Assembly: GCA_026984775.1 (NCBI GenBank)
Contig: JALSRM010000037.1
Coordinates: 113,604 to 176,410, forward strand
Direction: 5' to 3'
Length of the DNA stretch: 62,807 bases
Origin: Gammaproteobacteria bacterium
GTDB lineage: Bacteria; Pseudomonadota; Gammaproteobacteria; CAJXQU01
Part shown: one piece after another, positions 8,996 to 17,534 of the stretch
Position numbering within the stretch: position 1 is the first letter of the stretch
How the letters are laid out: each line of letters begins with the position of its first letter
Position numbers and translations under genes: made by a program
Notes under the pieces: generated by a model
The model's input: the letters and a program-made list of their open reading frames with translations, nothing else
The model's database searches: none
What the model was told of the DNA's origin: nothing

Positions 8996-10498
8996 ATGGC
9001 CCAAATATTACTGACGACTCTCAATGCACGCTACATGCACACCGCATTCGGTTTGCGCTATCTCTATGCCAATCTTGGAGATCTTAAATCCAAAACCAGA
9101 ATTATCGAATTTACTATTCATGAAAGGCCGATCGATATTGCGGAAAAACTACTTCAGAATCAGCCTCAGATCATAGGTTTCAGTATTTATATCTGGAATG
9201 TGAAAGAAACGACACAAACAATTGCCTTGATCAGGGAGATTGCACCCGATGTCACTGTCATCGTGGGTGGTCCTGAAGTCAGTCACCCACCTGATCTACC
9301 TTCGGTATGTGATCTGGTGAATTATGTCGTCACTGGCCCTGGTGAGATCACACTGCCTCATCTTTGTGCGCAAATACTGCGTGGCAAAAAAACCACGGGA
9401 AAGGTCCTCCACGGTGAGATAGTCTCTCTTGACCAGCTTGAGATGCCCTATCAATTCTATACGGATGAAGATATCCGTAACCGCCTTATCTATGTTGAGG
9501 CATCGCGTGGATGCCCATTCAAGTGCGAGTTCTGTCTTTCGTCACTGGATAAAACTGCCAAACCCTTTGAACTCGAGAAGTTTCTGAAGGAGATGGACAA
9601 GCTGTATCAGCGTGGTGCCCGGAACTTCAAATTTATTGATCGCACCTTTAATCTAAAAATCGATAACAGCATTCGGATTTTGGAGTTTTTCCTCGACCGT
9701 ATGAGTGATGATCTCTATCTTCATTTTGAAGTAGTGCCGGATAACCTCCCAGATCGACTTAAAGAGACGATCCGTAAATTTCCACCCAATTCGCTTCAAT
9801 TCGAAATCGGCATCCAAACCTTTGATCAGCAAATCCAATCTCGTATCAGTCGCAGACAAAATAATGAAAAAACCTGCGAGAATCTGAAGTGGTTAAAGGA
9901 AAATACCAGTGTTCACATTCATGCCGATCTGATCTTTGGTCTGCCGGGCGACTCACTTGAAAACTTCGCCAGCAGTTTTGATCAACTGATCACTTTACAC
10001 CCTCAGGAGATTCAGGTTGGGATATTGAAGCGGCTTCGGGGTGCTCCGATCAATCGTCACATCAAGGATTATCAACTGCGTTTCAATCCGGAAGCGCCAT
10101 ACAATCTCCTCAGTAGCCATGAAATTGATTTCATGACCATGCAGCGCATGAACCGTTTCGCCAGGTTTTGGGATATGATCGCGAACTCCGGACGATTTTT
10201 GAATACGGTCCCTGTGATTCTCGGCGATGACCCTTTTTTTCGTTTTCTGCGGCTCAGTGATATTTTATACGAAAAGGCTGGCAGTACCTGGAAAATTGCA
10301 TTGAAACGACTGTTCGGAATGTTGTTTGAGATCATGACGGAAAACCTTTGCATTCCTGTTACCGACGCCAGGCGGGTCCTCGATAAGGATTATCGGCGTT
10401 CAGGACAAAAGGGTCAGCCAATGTTCATCAAACCTCTTCTAAAATCTGTTCCTGGAAAAGGGGCTGCCAACAAACGGCAACAAAAGCATTACCAGTGA
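8996..10498 (+). CDS. B12-binding-domain radical SAM protein
   Basis: The 500-residue protein has an N-terminal cobalamin-binding Rossmann domain (about residues 1-135, with VIVGGPEVSHPPDL) and a radical SAM barrel. Its [4Fe-4S] cysteine motif is GCPFKCEFC near residue 177. The C-terminal ~150 residues resemble the DUF4080 extension seen in this subgroup. Members of the group carry out methylations or ring rearrangements; the substrate of this subgroup is unknown. No precursor peptide or partner enzyme is evident next to it. Neighbours are a DUF2237 protein upstream and a membrane-anchored protein downstream on the same strand. Confidence 0.85.
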   Translation: MAQILLTTLNARYMHTAFGLRYLYANLGDLKSKTRIIEFTIHERPIDIAEKLLQNQPQIIGFSIYIWNVKETTQTIALIREIAPDVTVIVGGPEVSHPPDLPSVCDLVNYVVTGPGEITLPHLCAQILRGKKTTGKVLHGEIVSLDQLEMPYQFYTDEDIRNRLIYVEASRGCPFKCEFCLSSLDKTAKPFELEKFLKEMDKLYQRGARNFKFIDRTFNLKIDNSIRILEFFLDRMSDDLYLHFEVVPDNLPDRLKETIRKFPPNSLQFEIGIQTFDQQIQSRISRRQNNEKTCENLKWLKENTSVHIHADLIFGLPGDSLENFASSFDQLITLHPQEIQVGILKRLRGAPINRHIKDYQLRFNPEAPYNLLSSHEIDFMTMQRMNRFARFWDMIANSGRFLNTVPVILGDDPFFRFLRLSDILYEKAGSTWKIALKRLFGMLFEIMTENLCIPVTDARRVLDKDYRRSGQKGQPMFIKPLLKSVPGKGAANKRQQKHYQ

Positions 10499-10520
10499 AT
10501 TCTTTAAAAATGGAACCATC

Positions 10521-11225
10521 ATGAATAATCTGAATCCACAACCAACGAGACAACCCGGAGAAAAAAGATTTGGCTGTTTGCAGGTCACTATTCTATTGCT
10601 GATCGGGATGGCCCTTGCGGCCGCGATGACGTTTTTCGTTCTCAAACGGTATATCTTTCCTTCCGAATTCGCCCCGACGACCCTAAACGATCAGGAAGAG
10701 AGGATTCTCGAGAAGAAACTTGACTGGCTCGATAAACTTGGATTTAAAGATGTCCAGGTGACAGACAAGGAGATCGAAATCAGAGAAGGGCAAGAGGTTC
10801 TGGAGCCTGAGCCTTACAGTGAAGAGAGTGCCCGCCGTGAAATCGATTTTACCGAGAAAGAGCTCAATGCTATGCTGGCGAAAAACACTGATCTGGCCAG
10901 AAAAGTCGCCATTGATCTTTCCGATGATCTGGTCAGTGCCAAAATTCTCGTTCCTGTCGATCCTGACTTTCCCATCCTTGGTGGCAAGACCTTAAGGGTC
11001 AGGGCCGGTCTCAACCTGGCTTACAGGATGGGTAGACCAATAGTGATGCTCAAGGGGATCAGTATCATGGGGGTACCTATTCCCAATGCTTGGCTTGGAG
11101 GCCTCAAAAACGTGGATCTGGTTGAAGAGTTTGGTACTGATGCAGGTTTCTGGAAAAGTTTTGCTGCGGGCGTCGAATACCTGGAAGTCCGTGACGGGAG
11201 ACTCCATCTCAAACTCAAGGAATAA
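10521..11225 (+). CDS. Conserved membrane-anchored protein of unknown function
   Basis: I do not recognise a named family for this 234-residue protein. It has a short basic N-terminus, one transmembrane helix at about residues 20-45 (VTILLLIGMALAAAMTFFVL), then a charged extracytoplasmic part. An acidic stretch around residues 60-110 looks coiled. A compact C-terminal domain (about 112-234) contains IDLSDDLVSAKILVPVD and GISIMGVPIPNAWLGGLKN, suggestive of a lipid- or ligand-binding beta domain. It starts 22 bases after the radical SAM gene and ends 6 bases before the GDT1-type exporter, so all three are probably in one operon. Confidence 0.7.
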   Translation: MNNLNPQPTRQPGEKRFGCLQVTILLLIGMALAAAMTFFVLKRYIFPSEFAPTTLNDQEERILEKKLDWLDKLGFKDVQVTDKEIEIREGQEVLEPEPYSEESARREIDFTEKELNAMLAKNTDLARKVAIDLSDDLVSAKILVPVDPDFPILGGKTLRVRAGLNLAYRMGRPIVMLKGISIMGVPIPNAWLGGLKNVDLVEEFGTDAGFWKSFAAGVEYLEVRDGRLHLKLKE

Positions 11226-11231
11226 ATCTCC

Positions 11232-11504
11232 ATGGACATAAGGCTCTTCCTGACGATTTTCACCACTGTTTTTATTGCTGAACTGGGTGACAAGACCCAG
11301 CTCGCGACCATGTTGTTTGCGGCCGACAGGGAAGTTAGCAAGTCGATGGTATTCGTGGCGGCTTCTGCAGCACTTGTCGTTGCATCGGCTATCGGTGTCA
11401 TTGCCGGCAGCCTGCTTTCGGAGTTTATCAATGAGGAGTTCCTGCATTACCTCGCCGGTATCGGATTTGTTCTTATTGGGATCTACACGCTCTACAGAGC
11501 GTGA
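11232..11504 (+). CDS. Single-domain GDT1/TMEM165 (UPF0016) cation transporter
   Basis: The 90-residue membrane protein has three hydrophobic helices and one copy of the family signature E-x-G-D-K-T (ELGDKTQ, residues 17-23). UPF0016 proteins move Mn2+ or Ca2+ against H+. Most family members are about 190-200 residues with two signatures; this half-size form carries one repeat and would need to form a homodimer. No second half-gene is visible next to it: the 274 bases downstream contain no matching frame. It is the last gene of the presumed radical SAM operon. Confidence 0.82.
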   Translation: MDIRLFLTIFTTVFIAELGDKTQLATMLFAADREVSKSMVFVAASAALVVASAIGVIAGSLLSEFINEEFLHYLAGIGFVLIGIYTLYRA

Positions 11505-11778
11505 CCCGGTCTGTAGGAAAAGACACTAAAGCGAGGTTTTGTTCGCGCGGTTTATGTTAGGAAGCCTAGAGATCCTGCCCATCTGTTTACGAACAGTATT
11601 CCCCACTTCATCGTGATGCTTCATTGAACCGATCGAGTTCAAGTTATCGTGGTTTCTGACGCTCCATAGATATATGAAGGTTTCCATTGAACAAAAGTGG
11701 AATAAAAAATGCTTGTCAAACCACACAGAACGAATTGTCTGTTTGTTTTACACACAATAACGATGACAGAGGAAAGAT

Positions 11779-12738
11779 ATGTCCAATTTAATGCAGTCTA
11801 TCGATGATCGTACCAAGCTTGCAGGTACCAACAGACTCGAGGTTCTTCTTTTCAGCCTCGGCGTTGACAGGGAAACCGGACGTAATGAGGTCTTTGGGAT
11901 CAATGTATTCAAGGTTCGTGAGGTCATGCATGTGCCCGAAATAACCAGGGCACCGGATATGCCGAGGGGTGTCGAGGGAATGGTAAGCCTGCGCGGCATT
12001 ATGGTGCCTGTAATCAATCTACCAAAATTTTGTGGCATGCAGACCGAGGATGGTACCGAAATCCTGATGATCACGGAGTATAACAAGCATGTACAGGGGT
12101 TCCTGGTCAACAAGGTGGATACCATCAAGCGCCTCGATTGGGATGATGTAAAGACACCACCACCCATGATCGCTAACCGGATGGGAGGCCTGGTCACAGC
12201 CGTTGCAGAGCTGGAAGATGGCACTTTGGTGATGATCATGGATGTAGAAAAAGTACTTGCAGAAACCGTCTCTTTCTATGCAGAAGATGAGATCTTTGAC
12301 GGAATCGAGGCAAACGTATTCGATCAGGAGATCACCGTATTGTTCGCTGATGATTCCAAGATCGCCCGTGATCAAGTCAGTTCCACACTGGATCATCTCG
12401 GTATCAACTATATCAGTGCAAACAATGGTGCAGAGGCCTGGCGAAAACTAAAGGAGATTGCCAGGCAGGCAGAAGCTGCCGATAAGTCTGTATCAGAAGT
12501 AATCCAGGTCGTCCTTACAGATGTTGAAATGCCAGAAATGGATGGCTATGTCTTGACCCGTAGAATTAAGGAAGATCCCCGGTTCGCAGGTATTCCGGTA
12601 GTGATGCATTCATCCCTGAGTTCTGAGGCCAACAAGGCACTTGGCGAGGGTGTAGGAGCTGATGCCTATGTGCCCAAGTTTCAGCCGGTTGAATTGGCGG
12701 CTACATTAAAAAATGTGATCAATGGCGTAAATGCCTGA
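11779..12738 (+). CDS. cheV: Chemotaxis coupling protein CheV
   Basis: CheV couples receptors to the CheA kinase and has a phosphorylatable receiver that tunes coupling. The 319-residue protein has an N-terminal CheW-like domain (about residues 20-165: LLFSLGVDRETGRNEVFGINVFKVREVM, then GMVSLRGIMVPVINLP). A C-terminal REC domain (about 190-318) has the acidic pair in FADDSK, the phospho-acceptor in LTDVEMPEMDG and a conserved lysine in VPKFQPVEL. A strong AGAGGAAAG ribosome-binding site precedes the ATG. No other chemotaxis gene is in the window. A GC-rich hairpin follows. Confidence 0.95.
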   Translation: MSNLMQSIDDRTKLAGTNRLEVLLFSLGVDRETGRNEVFGINVFKVREVMHVPEITRAPDMPRGVEGMVSLRGIMVPVINLPKFCGMQTEDGTEILMITEYNKHVQGFLVNKVDTIKRLDWDDVKTPPPMIANRMGGLVTAVAELEDGTLVMIMDVEKVLAETVSFYAEDEIFDGIEANVFDQEITVLFADDSKIARDQVSSTLDHLGINYISANNGAEAWRKLKEIARQAEAADKSVSEVIQVVLTDVEMPEMDGYVLTRRIKEDPRFAGIPVVMHSSLSSEANKALGEGVGADAYVPKFQPVELAATLKNVINGVNA

Positions 12739-12755
12739 ACGAGAAATACGGAAAT

Positions 12756-12776
12756 CGCCCGGATTTGCCCCGGGCG
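12756..12776. terminator. Bidirectional hairpin terminator between cheV and moaD-like gene
   Basis: CGCCCGG (12756-12762) and CCGGGCG (12770-12776) form a perfect 7-bp stem around a 7-base loop, placed exactly between two convergent stop codons. The flanks are AT-rich but there is no long T-run, so termination strength is uncertain. Confidence 0.55.
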
Positions 12777-13049
12777 TTATCCACCAGAAATTGCTGGAAT
12801 CAGGTCTATCTGATCGCCCTCATGAACCTGCCTGTCGAATTCATTTCTTTCTATCCGTTGCTCGTTGAGGAATACCAGTACAGCTGGATTGAACTCCGAA
12901 CTGTCTTGCCATAACAATTTTCCAAGTAGAGGGTATTTAATGGATGCCGATCGCAGGCACTCCAAGAGAGTTTCTCCTTCTGCAAGGAGATCACCCTGGT
13001 ATTTAATGCAATCCGATAAAGTTGGATGAAGCCGAAGATGAATATTCAA
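12777..13049 (-). CDS. MoaD/ThiS-like sulfur carrier associated with AOR
   Basis: The 90-residue protein has a beta-grasp (ubiquitin-like) fold pattern and ends in the diglycine SGG that MoaD-type proteins need for thiocarboxylation. It overlaps the upstream AOR gene by four bases (13046-13049). A separate canonical moaD lies at 50542-50775. This copy is therefore more likely dedicated to the tungsten or molybdenum pyranopterin cofactor of the adjacent AOR-family enzyme, as is common in AOR operons. That role is inferred from context; the fold assignment rests on the C-terminal GG and size. Confidence 0.8.
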   Translation of the reverse strand: MNIHLRLHPTLSDCIKYQGDLLAEGETLLECLRSASIKYPLLGKLLWQDSSEFNPAVLVFLNEQRIERNEFDRQVHEGDQIDLIPAISGG

Positions 13050-14869
13050 AGCCTTTTCATCTCCTTTTCAAAAAAATCCCAAACCTCATCACTCAGCCGG
13101 CTGAAAAAATCACGGGTGATAAAAGGTTCCCGTCTGAGCGCAGGGTTCGGATTGTCAAAGACTTGAGAGGGTAACGTATATTCTTCTCGGCGATAACCCT
13201 GTTTTCTTTCCAAGCGAAGTGCTCTTGCGAACGAACGAGAGACAGCATCATTCAGCTCATCGCTAGTAATATCAAGCCCACACACTTTTTTCAAGACATC
13301 GATGACTTCATCCACGTTCAACATAGAAAACTTGCAGATGCCGATCAAATCATCCCGGATCTGGTTAATCCCTCTCTCAGTAATGGCACGCTTCCAGTAG
13401 TCGATTGATGTGTCACCTTCGAGTGCATAAAGCATGTAGGTGCCCATTGACATATGACCACCGGCAATTGCCCAAGGGTAACCTGGGTTTGTATCAGGGA
13501 GATACGCCGGAAGCTCCAGACCTTTGACATGCATGGCATAACCTGTGTCTCCTAGGGATTCTGATAAGCGTTTGACACCATGACCGATCGCAGGAAGTTG
13601 ACCTTTTCCAGTTAGAATCACCAGTTCCTTTATCTTTTCAAAGTCACCGAATTCAGCCCCATTACAAATCGGTGTACTGTGATGACGCTGGTTGTAGTCA
13701 AGTACATAAGCGATAGTTGCGCCAAGCGAGATGGAATCCATTCCAAGTTTGTCACACAAGGAAACGAGCACCGCTGCTTGGGACGGATCGTGAATCCCCA
13801 GATTGGTTGACAGCAGGTTCAGTGGTTCATAATCGAATTTCGCAAGGAATTTACCCCTGTTGCCATCGGACTGCTTTTCATAGACGTTCTTATGGCAAGC
13901 AATAGCACATTTGAAACAGTTCTCAGCCTTGATCATATATTGACGTTCGACGGTTTTCCGGAACATCAGTTTAGGTGTGTTATCTCCCTTCGGTCGGAAG
14001 TTGTCCTGAGGAACAAAGTGGAACTTCTCAAGTGCCTCATAGTTGTACCAAGTACCACCCAGACCACCTTTCTTTTTTTCTCGATACTTGCGTGAGCCTG
14101 GTCCGGATACGATATGCTTGTTGAGTTCCCTGATCTCGGGTGTTGGTTTTTCTTTTGGATCCGTTGCTTGGACGATAATACCAATCAGATTCTTGCTTCC
14201 CATAACGGATCCCATACCGCCACGGCCCGCCCAACGGCATTTGTCATCGCCCGTTTTGAGCAGGTTTTCTGTACTCAAGCCAACGGCGCCGAAATAACAT
14301 TGATCGAAATGTTCCCCTGCAGGCCCAATGACAGCAAAGTGAGACTTTTCATAGCGTTGTTGTAACCATCTGATCTTTTCGTAGCAGGCAAGACCTAGCA
14401 GCGCATTCTCAGCTGAAACAAGCGAGATCGCAGGTCCGTTCCCGGTTTGCCTGAGTTCAAGTAATACCGGTACCTCAGATTTCCCTTCGAAGATCAGTTC
14501 ATCTATTCCTGTCCAGCGGAGTTTAGAGCCGAACTTGCCGCTTGCCGCAGACCACATGGTGGAAGGCAGACCGCGACTGGATGCCTTAAGCGGGCTGTAA
14601 GCGGAAAAATAGGTGCGAAGCCCAGTCATGACATTCGTGCCTGTAAGAATCCCTGTATTGACGATTAAAGGGTTGTGCGGAGAATAGGCATCGGAAATAT
14701 CATATTTTTCTAGAAGCTGAAACGCGCGGGCAAAGCCGCCAAGCACATCCTCTAGATTCCGGCAGGTAATTTGCTCGGTTTTGATCGAACGGTGGGTCAA
14801 GTTGACTGTACATCGTATGAAATGGTGGTTTTGTGAGATAAAACCTGTTTTTTTTGCCGAATTTTTCAT
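13046..14869 (-). CDS. Aldehyde ferredoxin oxidoreductase family (tungsten/molybdenum pterin) enzyme
   Basis: AOR-family enzymes oxidise aldehydes or reduce acids at a bis-pyranopterin W/Mo centre using a [4Fe-4S] cluster. The 607-residue protein has the pterin-binding signature GRGGMGSVMGSKNL near residue 215. The cluster cysteines are CFKCAIAC near residue 317 and a fourth in DLIGICKF near residue 515. An NTGILTG segment precedes the first domain. Length matches the family (~600). It is cotranscribed with a MoaD-like protein. No ferredoxin or NADH partner is adjacent, so the redox partner is unknown. It could be an aldehyde-detoxifying or acid-reducing enzyme; the sequence does not say which. 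Confidence 0.9.
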   Translation of the reverse strand: MKNSAKKTGFISQNHHFIRCTVNLTHRSIKTEQITCRNLEDVLGGFARAFQLLEKYDISDAYSPHNPLIVNTGILTGTNVMTGLRTYFSAYSPLKASSRGLPSTMWSAASGKFGSKLRWTGIDELIFEGKSEVPVLLELRQTGNGPAISLVSAENALLGLACYEKIRWLQQRYEKSHFAVIGPAGEHFDQCYFGAVGLSTENLLKTGDDKCRWAGRGGMGSVMGSKNLIGIIVQATDPKEKPTPEIRELNKHIVSGPGSRKYREKKKGGLGGTWYNYEALEKFHFVPQDNFRPKGDNTPKLMFRKTVERQYMIKAENCFKCAIACHKNVYEKQSDGNRGKFLAKFDYEPLNLLSTNLGIHDPSQAAVLVSLCDKLGMDSISLGATIAYVLDYNQRHHSTPICNGAEFGDFEKIKELVILTGKGQLPAIGHGVKRLSESLGDTGYAMHVKGLELPAYLPDTNPGYPWAIAGGHMSMGTYMLYALEGDTSIDYWKRAITERGINQIRDDLIGICKFSMLNVDEVIDVLKKVCGLDITSDELNDAVSRSFARALRLERKQGYRREEYTLPSQVFDNPNPALRREPFITRDFFSRLSDEVWDFFEKEMKRL

Positions 14870-15115
14870 ATATTGCTTGCTTAATTATGGGTTAACCGTT
14901 CCAGTTTCGAGCGATCCGTTGTTTCAAAAGGCGGAATAATATCATGCAAAAAGCCATCCATCGGCTGTTTTAAAGTGATTTATAACCTGACTCCATCTAC
15001 TCTGATGCTGAAATCCCTGTCATGCATTTTGACCCCTGCCATTACCTCCTGATCCAGACTTTGTTATGATTCACATAATGAGTAGGTTTATCCCTCAAAA
15101 AAAGGAAATGTTCTC

Positions 15116-16762
15116 ATGTGGTTAAAGGATGCCCCGTTGATCAGAGAAGATGAAAGGGCAGATGTCAACCAGGAAAGTCTGGATCGGATTTTCACGATCC
15201 CTGAATCCAATGGTGCAACGTTAGCACGTATCGAGAAGGCGATTTCAAGTAATCTGGACGGGTTTCTGAGAGAGCATATCGTTGCCGAAGAAAAGCCGAT
15301 GCCGGAAATCGAGGAAGAGTTCTCTTCGGTTGAAATCACTGAAAAGCCATTTTACGTTTCCGCCTATACCGATTTTATCCTCAAGCACCTGGTTGCCCAG
15401 TCTGTACATACCTCTTCCCCCGGTTTCATCGGCCATATGTCATCGGCACTGCCTTACTTCATGTTACCCATGTCGAAGATCATTACTGCGCTTAACCAGA
15501 ACATGGTCAAGGTGGAGACTTCCAAAGCATTTACACCGATGGAGCGGCAAGTGTTGGGCATGCTGCATAATCTCGTTTATCAACGAGATGACACATTCTA
15601 CAAAAAATGGCTGCATAGCCCCGATCATGCACTGGGTGCATTCTGCTCTGGTGGAACTATCGCAAATATCACCGCATTGTGGGTTGCTAGAAATAACATT
15701 CTGGGTGAAAGAGCAATTTCCAGAAAAGGACTTCACGGTGCGATCCAAGAAGCAGGAATCAAGGGGCTGGTTGTACTGGTTTCTCAACGTGGTCACTATT
15801 CACTTCTCAAAGCCGTCGATCTTCTCGGACTTGGGCGTGATAATCTAATTACTATCCCAACAGACAAGCATCACAAGGTTGATGTGTCTGTCATGCATGA
15901 CCGGGCTATGGAATTACAGGATCAGGGATACAAAGTTTTGAGTGTAGTGGGTATTGCAGGGGCTACCGAGACCGGTAGTGTTGATCCTCTCAAGGAAATC
16001 GCCTCTCTTGGCAAGCAACTCGGTTGTCATTTTCATGTTGATGCAGCATGGGGTGGGCCTACACTCTTTTCTGAGAAATACAAAGGGTTACTGGAGGGGA
16101 TCGATCATGCCGATTCTGTAACAATCGATGCCCATAAACAGTTCTATGTTCCAATGGGTGCAGGAATGGTTCTGTTCAAGGATCCAAATGCCATGCGCAG
16201 TGTGGAACTCCATGCCGAATATATTATCCGTCGCGGTTCTCGTGATCTTGGCCAGCAAAGTCTTGAAGGATCACGGCCTGGCATGGCGTTACTGGTGCAT
16301 GCAGGGCTGAATATTATCGGTCAGAAAGGCTATGAAATGCTTATCGATCAGGGGATTGAGAAGGCAAAATATTTTGCACAAATCATCGAGGAACATGATG
16401 ACTTTGAATTGTTGGTGCGGCCTGAATTGAATATCCTCGGTTATCGTTTTGCTCCGAAATGGGTACGTGAATGTCTGCAAAGTACCGATAATGAAACAGC
16501 AAACTGGATCAACGAAAAACTGGATTTTATCAATAAAAACATACAGAAAGCCCAACGTGCAGAAGGAAAGACTTTTGTTTCACGTACGCGTATCGGATTC
16601 GAAAAATATAATGGTTCCCAACTTGTTTACTTCCGGGTAATTCTTGCCAACCCACTGACCAAACAAGCTGATTTACACAGGGTATTAAGGCATCAACTAA
16701 AATTTGCGGGACATGAAATTGCACGACAAATTCTTTCAGAGATAAAAAATCGTTGTGGTTAG
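15116..16762 (+). CDS. panP: PLP-dependent aspartate 1-decarboxylase PanP
   Basis: PanP-type enzymes convert aspartate to beta-alanine for pantothenate/CoA synthesis in gammaproteobacteria lacking the pyruvoyl enzyme PanD. The 548-residue length fits that subgroup. It is a group II PLP decarboxylase: FCSGGTIANITALWVARN near residue 180, the FHVDAAWGGP aspartate that contacts the pyridine nitrogen near residue 308, and the PLP lysine in DAHKQFYVPMGAGM near residue 340. A related glutamate-decarboxylase-like specificity cannot be excluded. The gene is monocistronic, with a 246-base divergent intergenic region shared with the AOR gene. Confidence 0.85.
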   Translation: MWLKDAPLIREDERADVNQESLDRIFTIPESNGATLARIEKAISSNLDGFLREHIVAEEKPMPEIEEEFSSVEITEKPFYVSAYTDFILKHLVAQSVHTSSPGFIGHMSSALPYFMLPMSKIITALNQNMVKVETSKAFTPMERQVLGMLHNLVYQRDDTFYKKWLHSPDHALGAFCSGGTIANITALWVARNNILGERAISRKGLHGAIQEAGIKGLVVLVSQRGHYSLLKAVDLLGLGRDNLITIPTDKHHKVDVSVMHDRAMELQDQGYKVLSVVGIAGATETGSVDPLKEIASLGKQLGCHFHVDAAWGGPTLFSEKYKGLLEGIDHADSVTIDAHKQFYVPMGAGMVLFKDPNAMRSVELHAEYIIRRGSRDLGQQSLEGSRPGMALLVHAGLNIIGQKGYEMLIDQGIEKAKYFAQIIEEHDDFELLVRPELNILGYRFAPKWVRECLQSTDNETANWINEKLDFINKNIQKAQRAEGKTFVSRTRIGFEKYNGSQLVYFRVILANPLTKQADLHRVLRHQLKFAGHEIARQILSEIKNRCG

Positions 16763-16958
16763 GAATTCTTCCCTGGCGTTTGATCCCTGCAAATAAATTT
16801 CATCAAGTACTATCTTTCCTGGTTGAATAGGAGTAAAGTTGTCAATGTTACATTCTATCTTGGTTCATCTCAGAAGTTCTTTTCAAGTATTTCCTGTTTC
16901 AACCTCGTAAGATTTGTACATCCACTATATATTTTTAATCTTCATATGAGGAATTAAC

Positions 16959-17159
16959 ATGACTACAGGAACCGTTAAATGGTTTGATGAAGCAAAAGGC
17001 TTCGGTTTTATAACTCCAGATGATGGCAGCAAAGACGTATTTGTTCATTATTCTGCAATTGCCAGTGAAGGTTTTCGTACATTGAATGAAGGCCAGCAGG
17101 TCTCATTTGATGTGGAAAACGGACCTAAAGGACCTCAGGCATCCAATCTTAAGGTCTAG
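16959..17159 (+). CDS. Cold-shock protein (CspA family)
   Basis: The 66-residue single cold-shock domain binds single-stranded RNA and DNA as an RNA chaperone. Both motifs are intact: RNP1 KGFGFI near residue 14 and RNP2 VFVHY near residue 29. The start [18 protein letters not shown] is typical. The ATG has a GAGGAAT ribosome-binding site, and about 195 bases of AT-rich sequence separate it from panP, leaving room for the long structured 5' leader that cold-shock genes often have. A clear terminator follows the stop. Confidence 0.95.
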   Translation: MTTGTVKWFDEAKGFGFITPDDGSKDVFVHYSAIASEGFRTLNEGQQVSFDVENGPKGPQASNLKV

Positions 17160-17178
17160 AACCTCTTAGTTCTAATGT

Positions 17179-17210
17179 AAAAAACCCGCGTTATTCCGCG
17201 GGTTTTTTTA
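17179..17210 (+). terminator. Rho-independent terminator after the cold-shock gene
   Basis: CCCGCG (17185-17190) pairs with CGCGGG (17197-17202) around a 6-base loop. A-rich sequence precedes it and TTTTTTT follows. It separates the cold-shock gene from the RRM gene. Confidence 0.9.
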
Positions 17211-17237
17211 TTCATTGCAAGCGAGGAGGTTTTTAAG

Positions 17238-17516
17238 GTGAAAAGAATATTTATTGGCAGCTTGCCATCTTCAACGACAGAAGAATCACTTACTGCATTA
17301 TTTTCACAATACGGGAAGGTACGTTCAATCGAATTGGTGAAAGATCTATTTTCAGGTCATTGTAAAGGCTTTGGTTTTCTTGAAATGGAAGGTCATGAAG
17401 CGCGTATTGCTGTTTCAGAACTCAATGGAAGATCCTTTGAAGGTAATCTCATCAGGGTCAAGTTTGAAGATCCCAGAAGCAGAGGAAAAAAGAGCAGGCG
17501 CCGTCAAAATAAGTAA
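17238..17516 (+). CDS. RRM-domain RNA-binding protein
   Basis: The 92-residue protein is a single RNA-recognition motif with RNP2 IFIGSL (residues 4-9) and RNP1 CKGFGFLEM (about 43-51), followed by a basic tail rich in Arg and Lys. Such small bacterial RRM proteins are thought to act as RNA chaperones, often cold-inducible. The start is GTG at 17238, set by an eight-base GAGGAGGT ribosome-binding site with good spacing. It follows the cold-shock gene but lies beyond that gene's terminator, so it needs its own promoter or read-through. Confidence 0.9.
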   Translation: MKRIFIGSLPSSTTEESLTALFSQYGKVRSIELVKDLFSGHCKGFGFLEMEGHEARIAVSELNGRSFEGNLIRVKFEDPRSRGKKSRRRQNK

Positions 17517-17534
17517 ACGACCAGTTCTCAATAT

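Noticed and set aside
13046-14869. Idea that the AOR gene is inactive because its N-terminus is unusual
   Set aside because: Pterin-binding and all four cluster cysteines are present and the length is normal; only the first ~30 residues look atypical.
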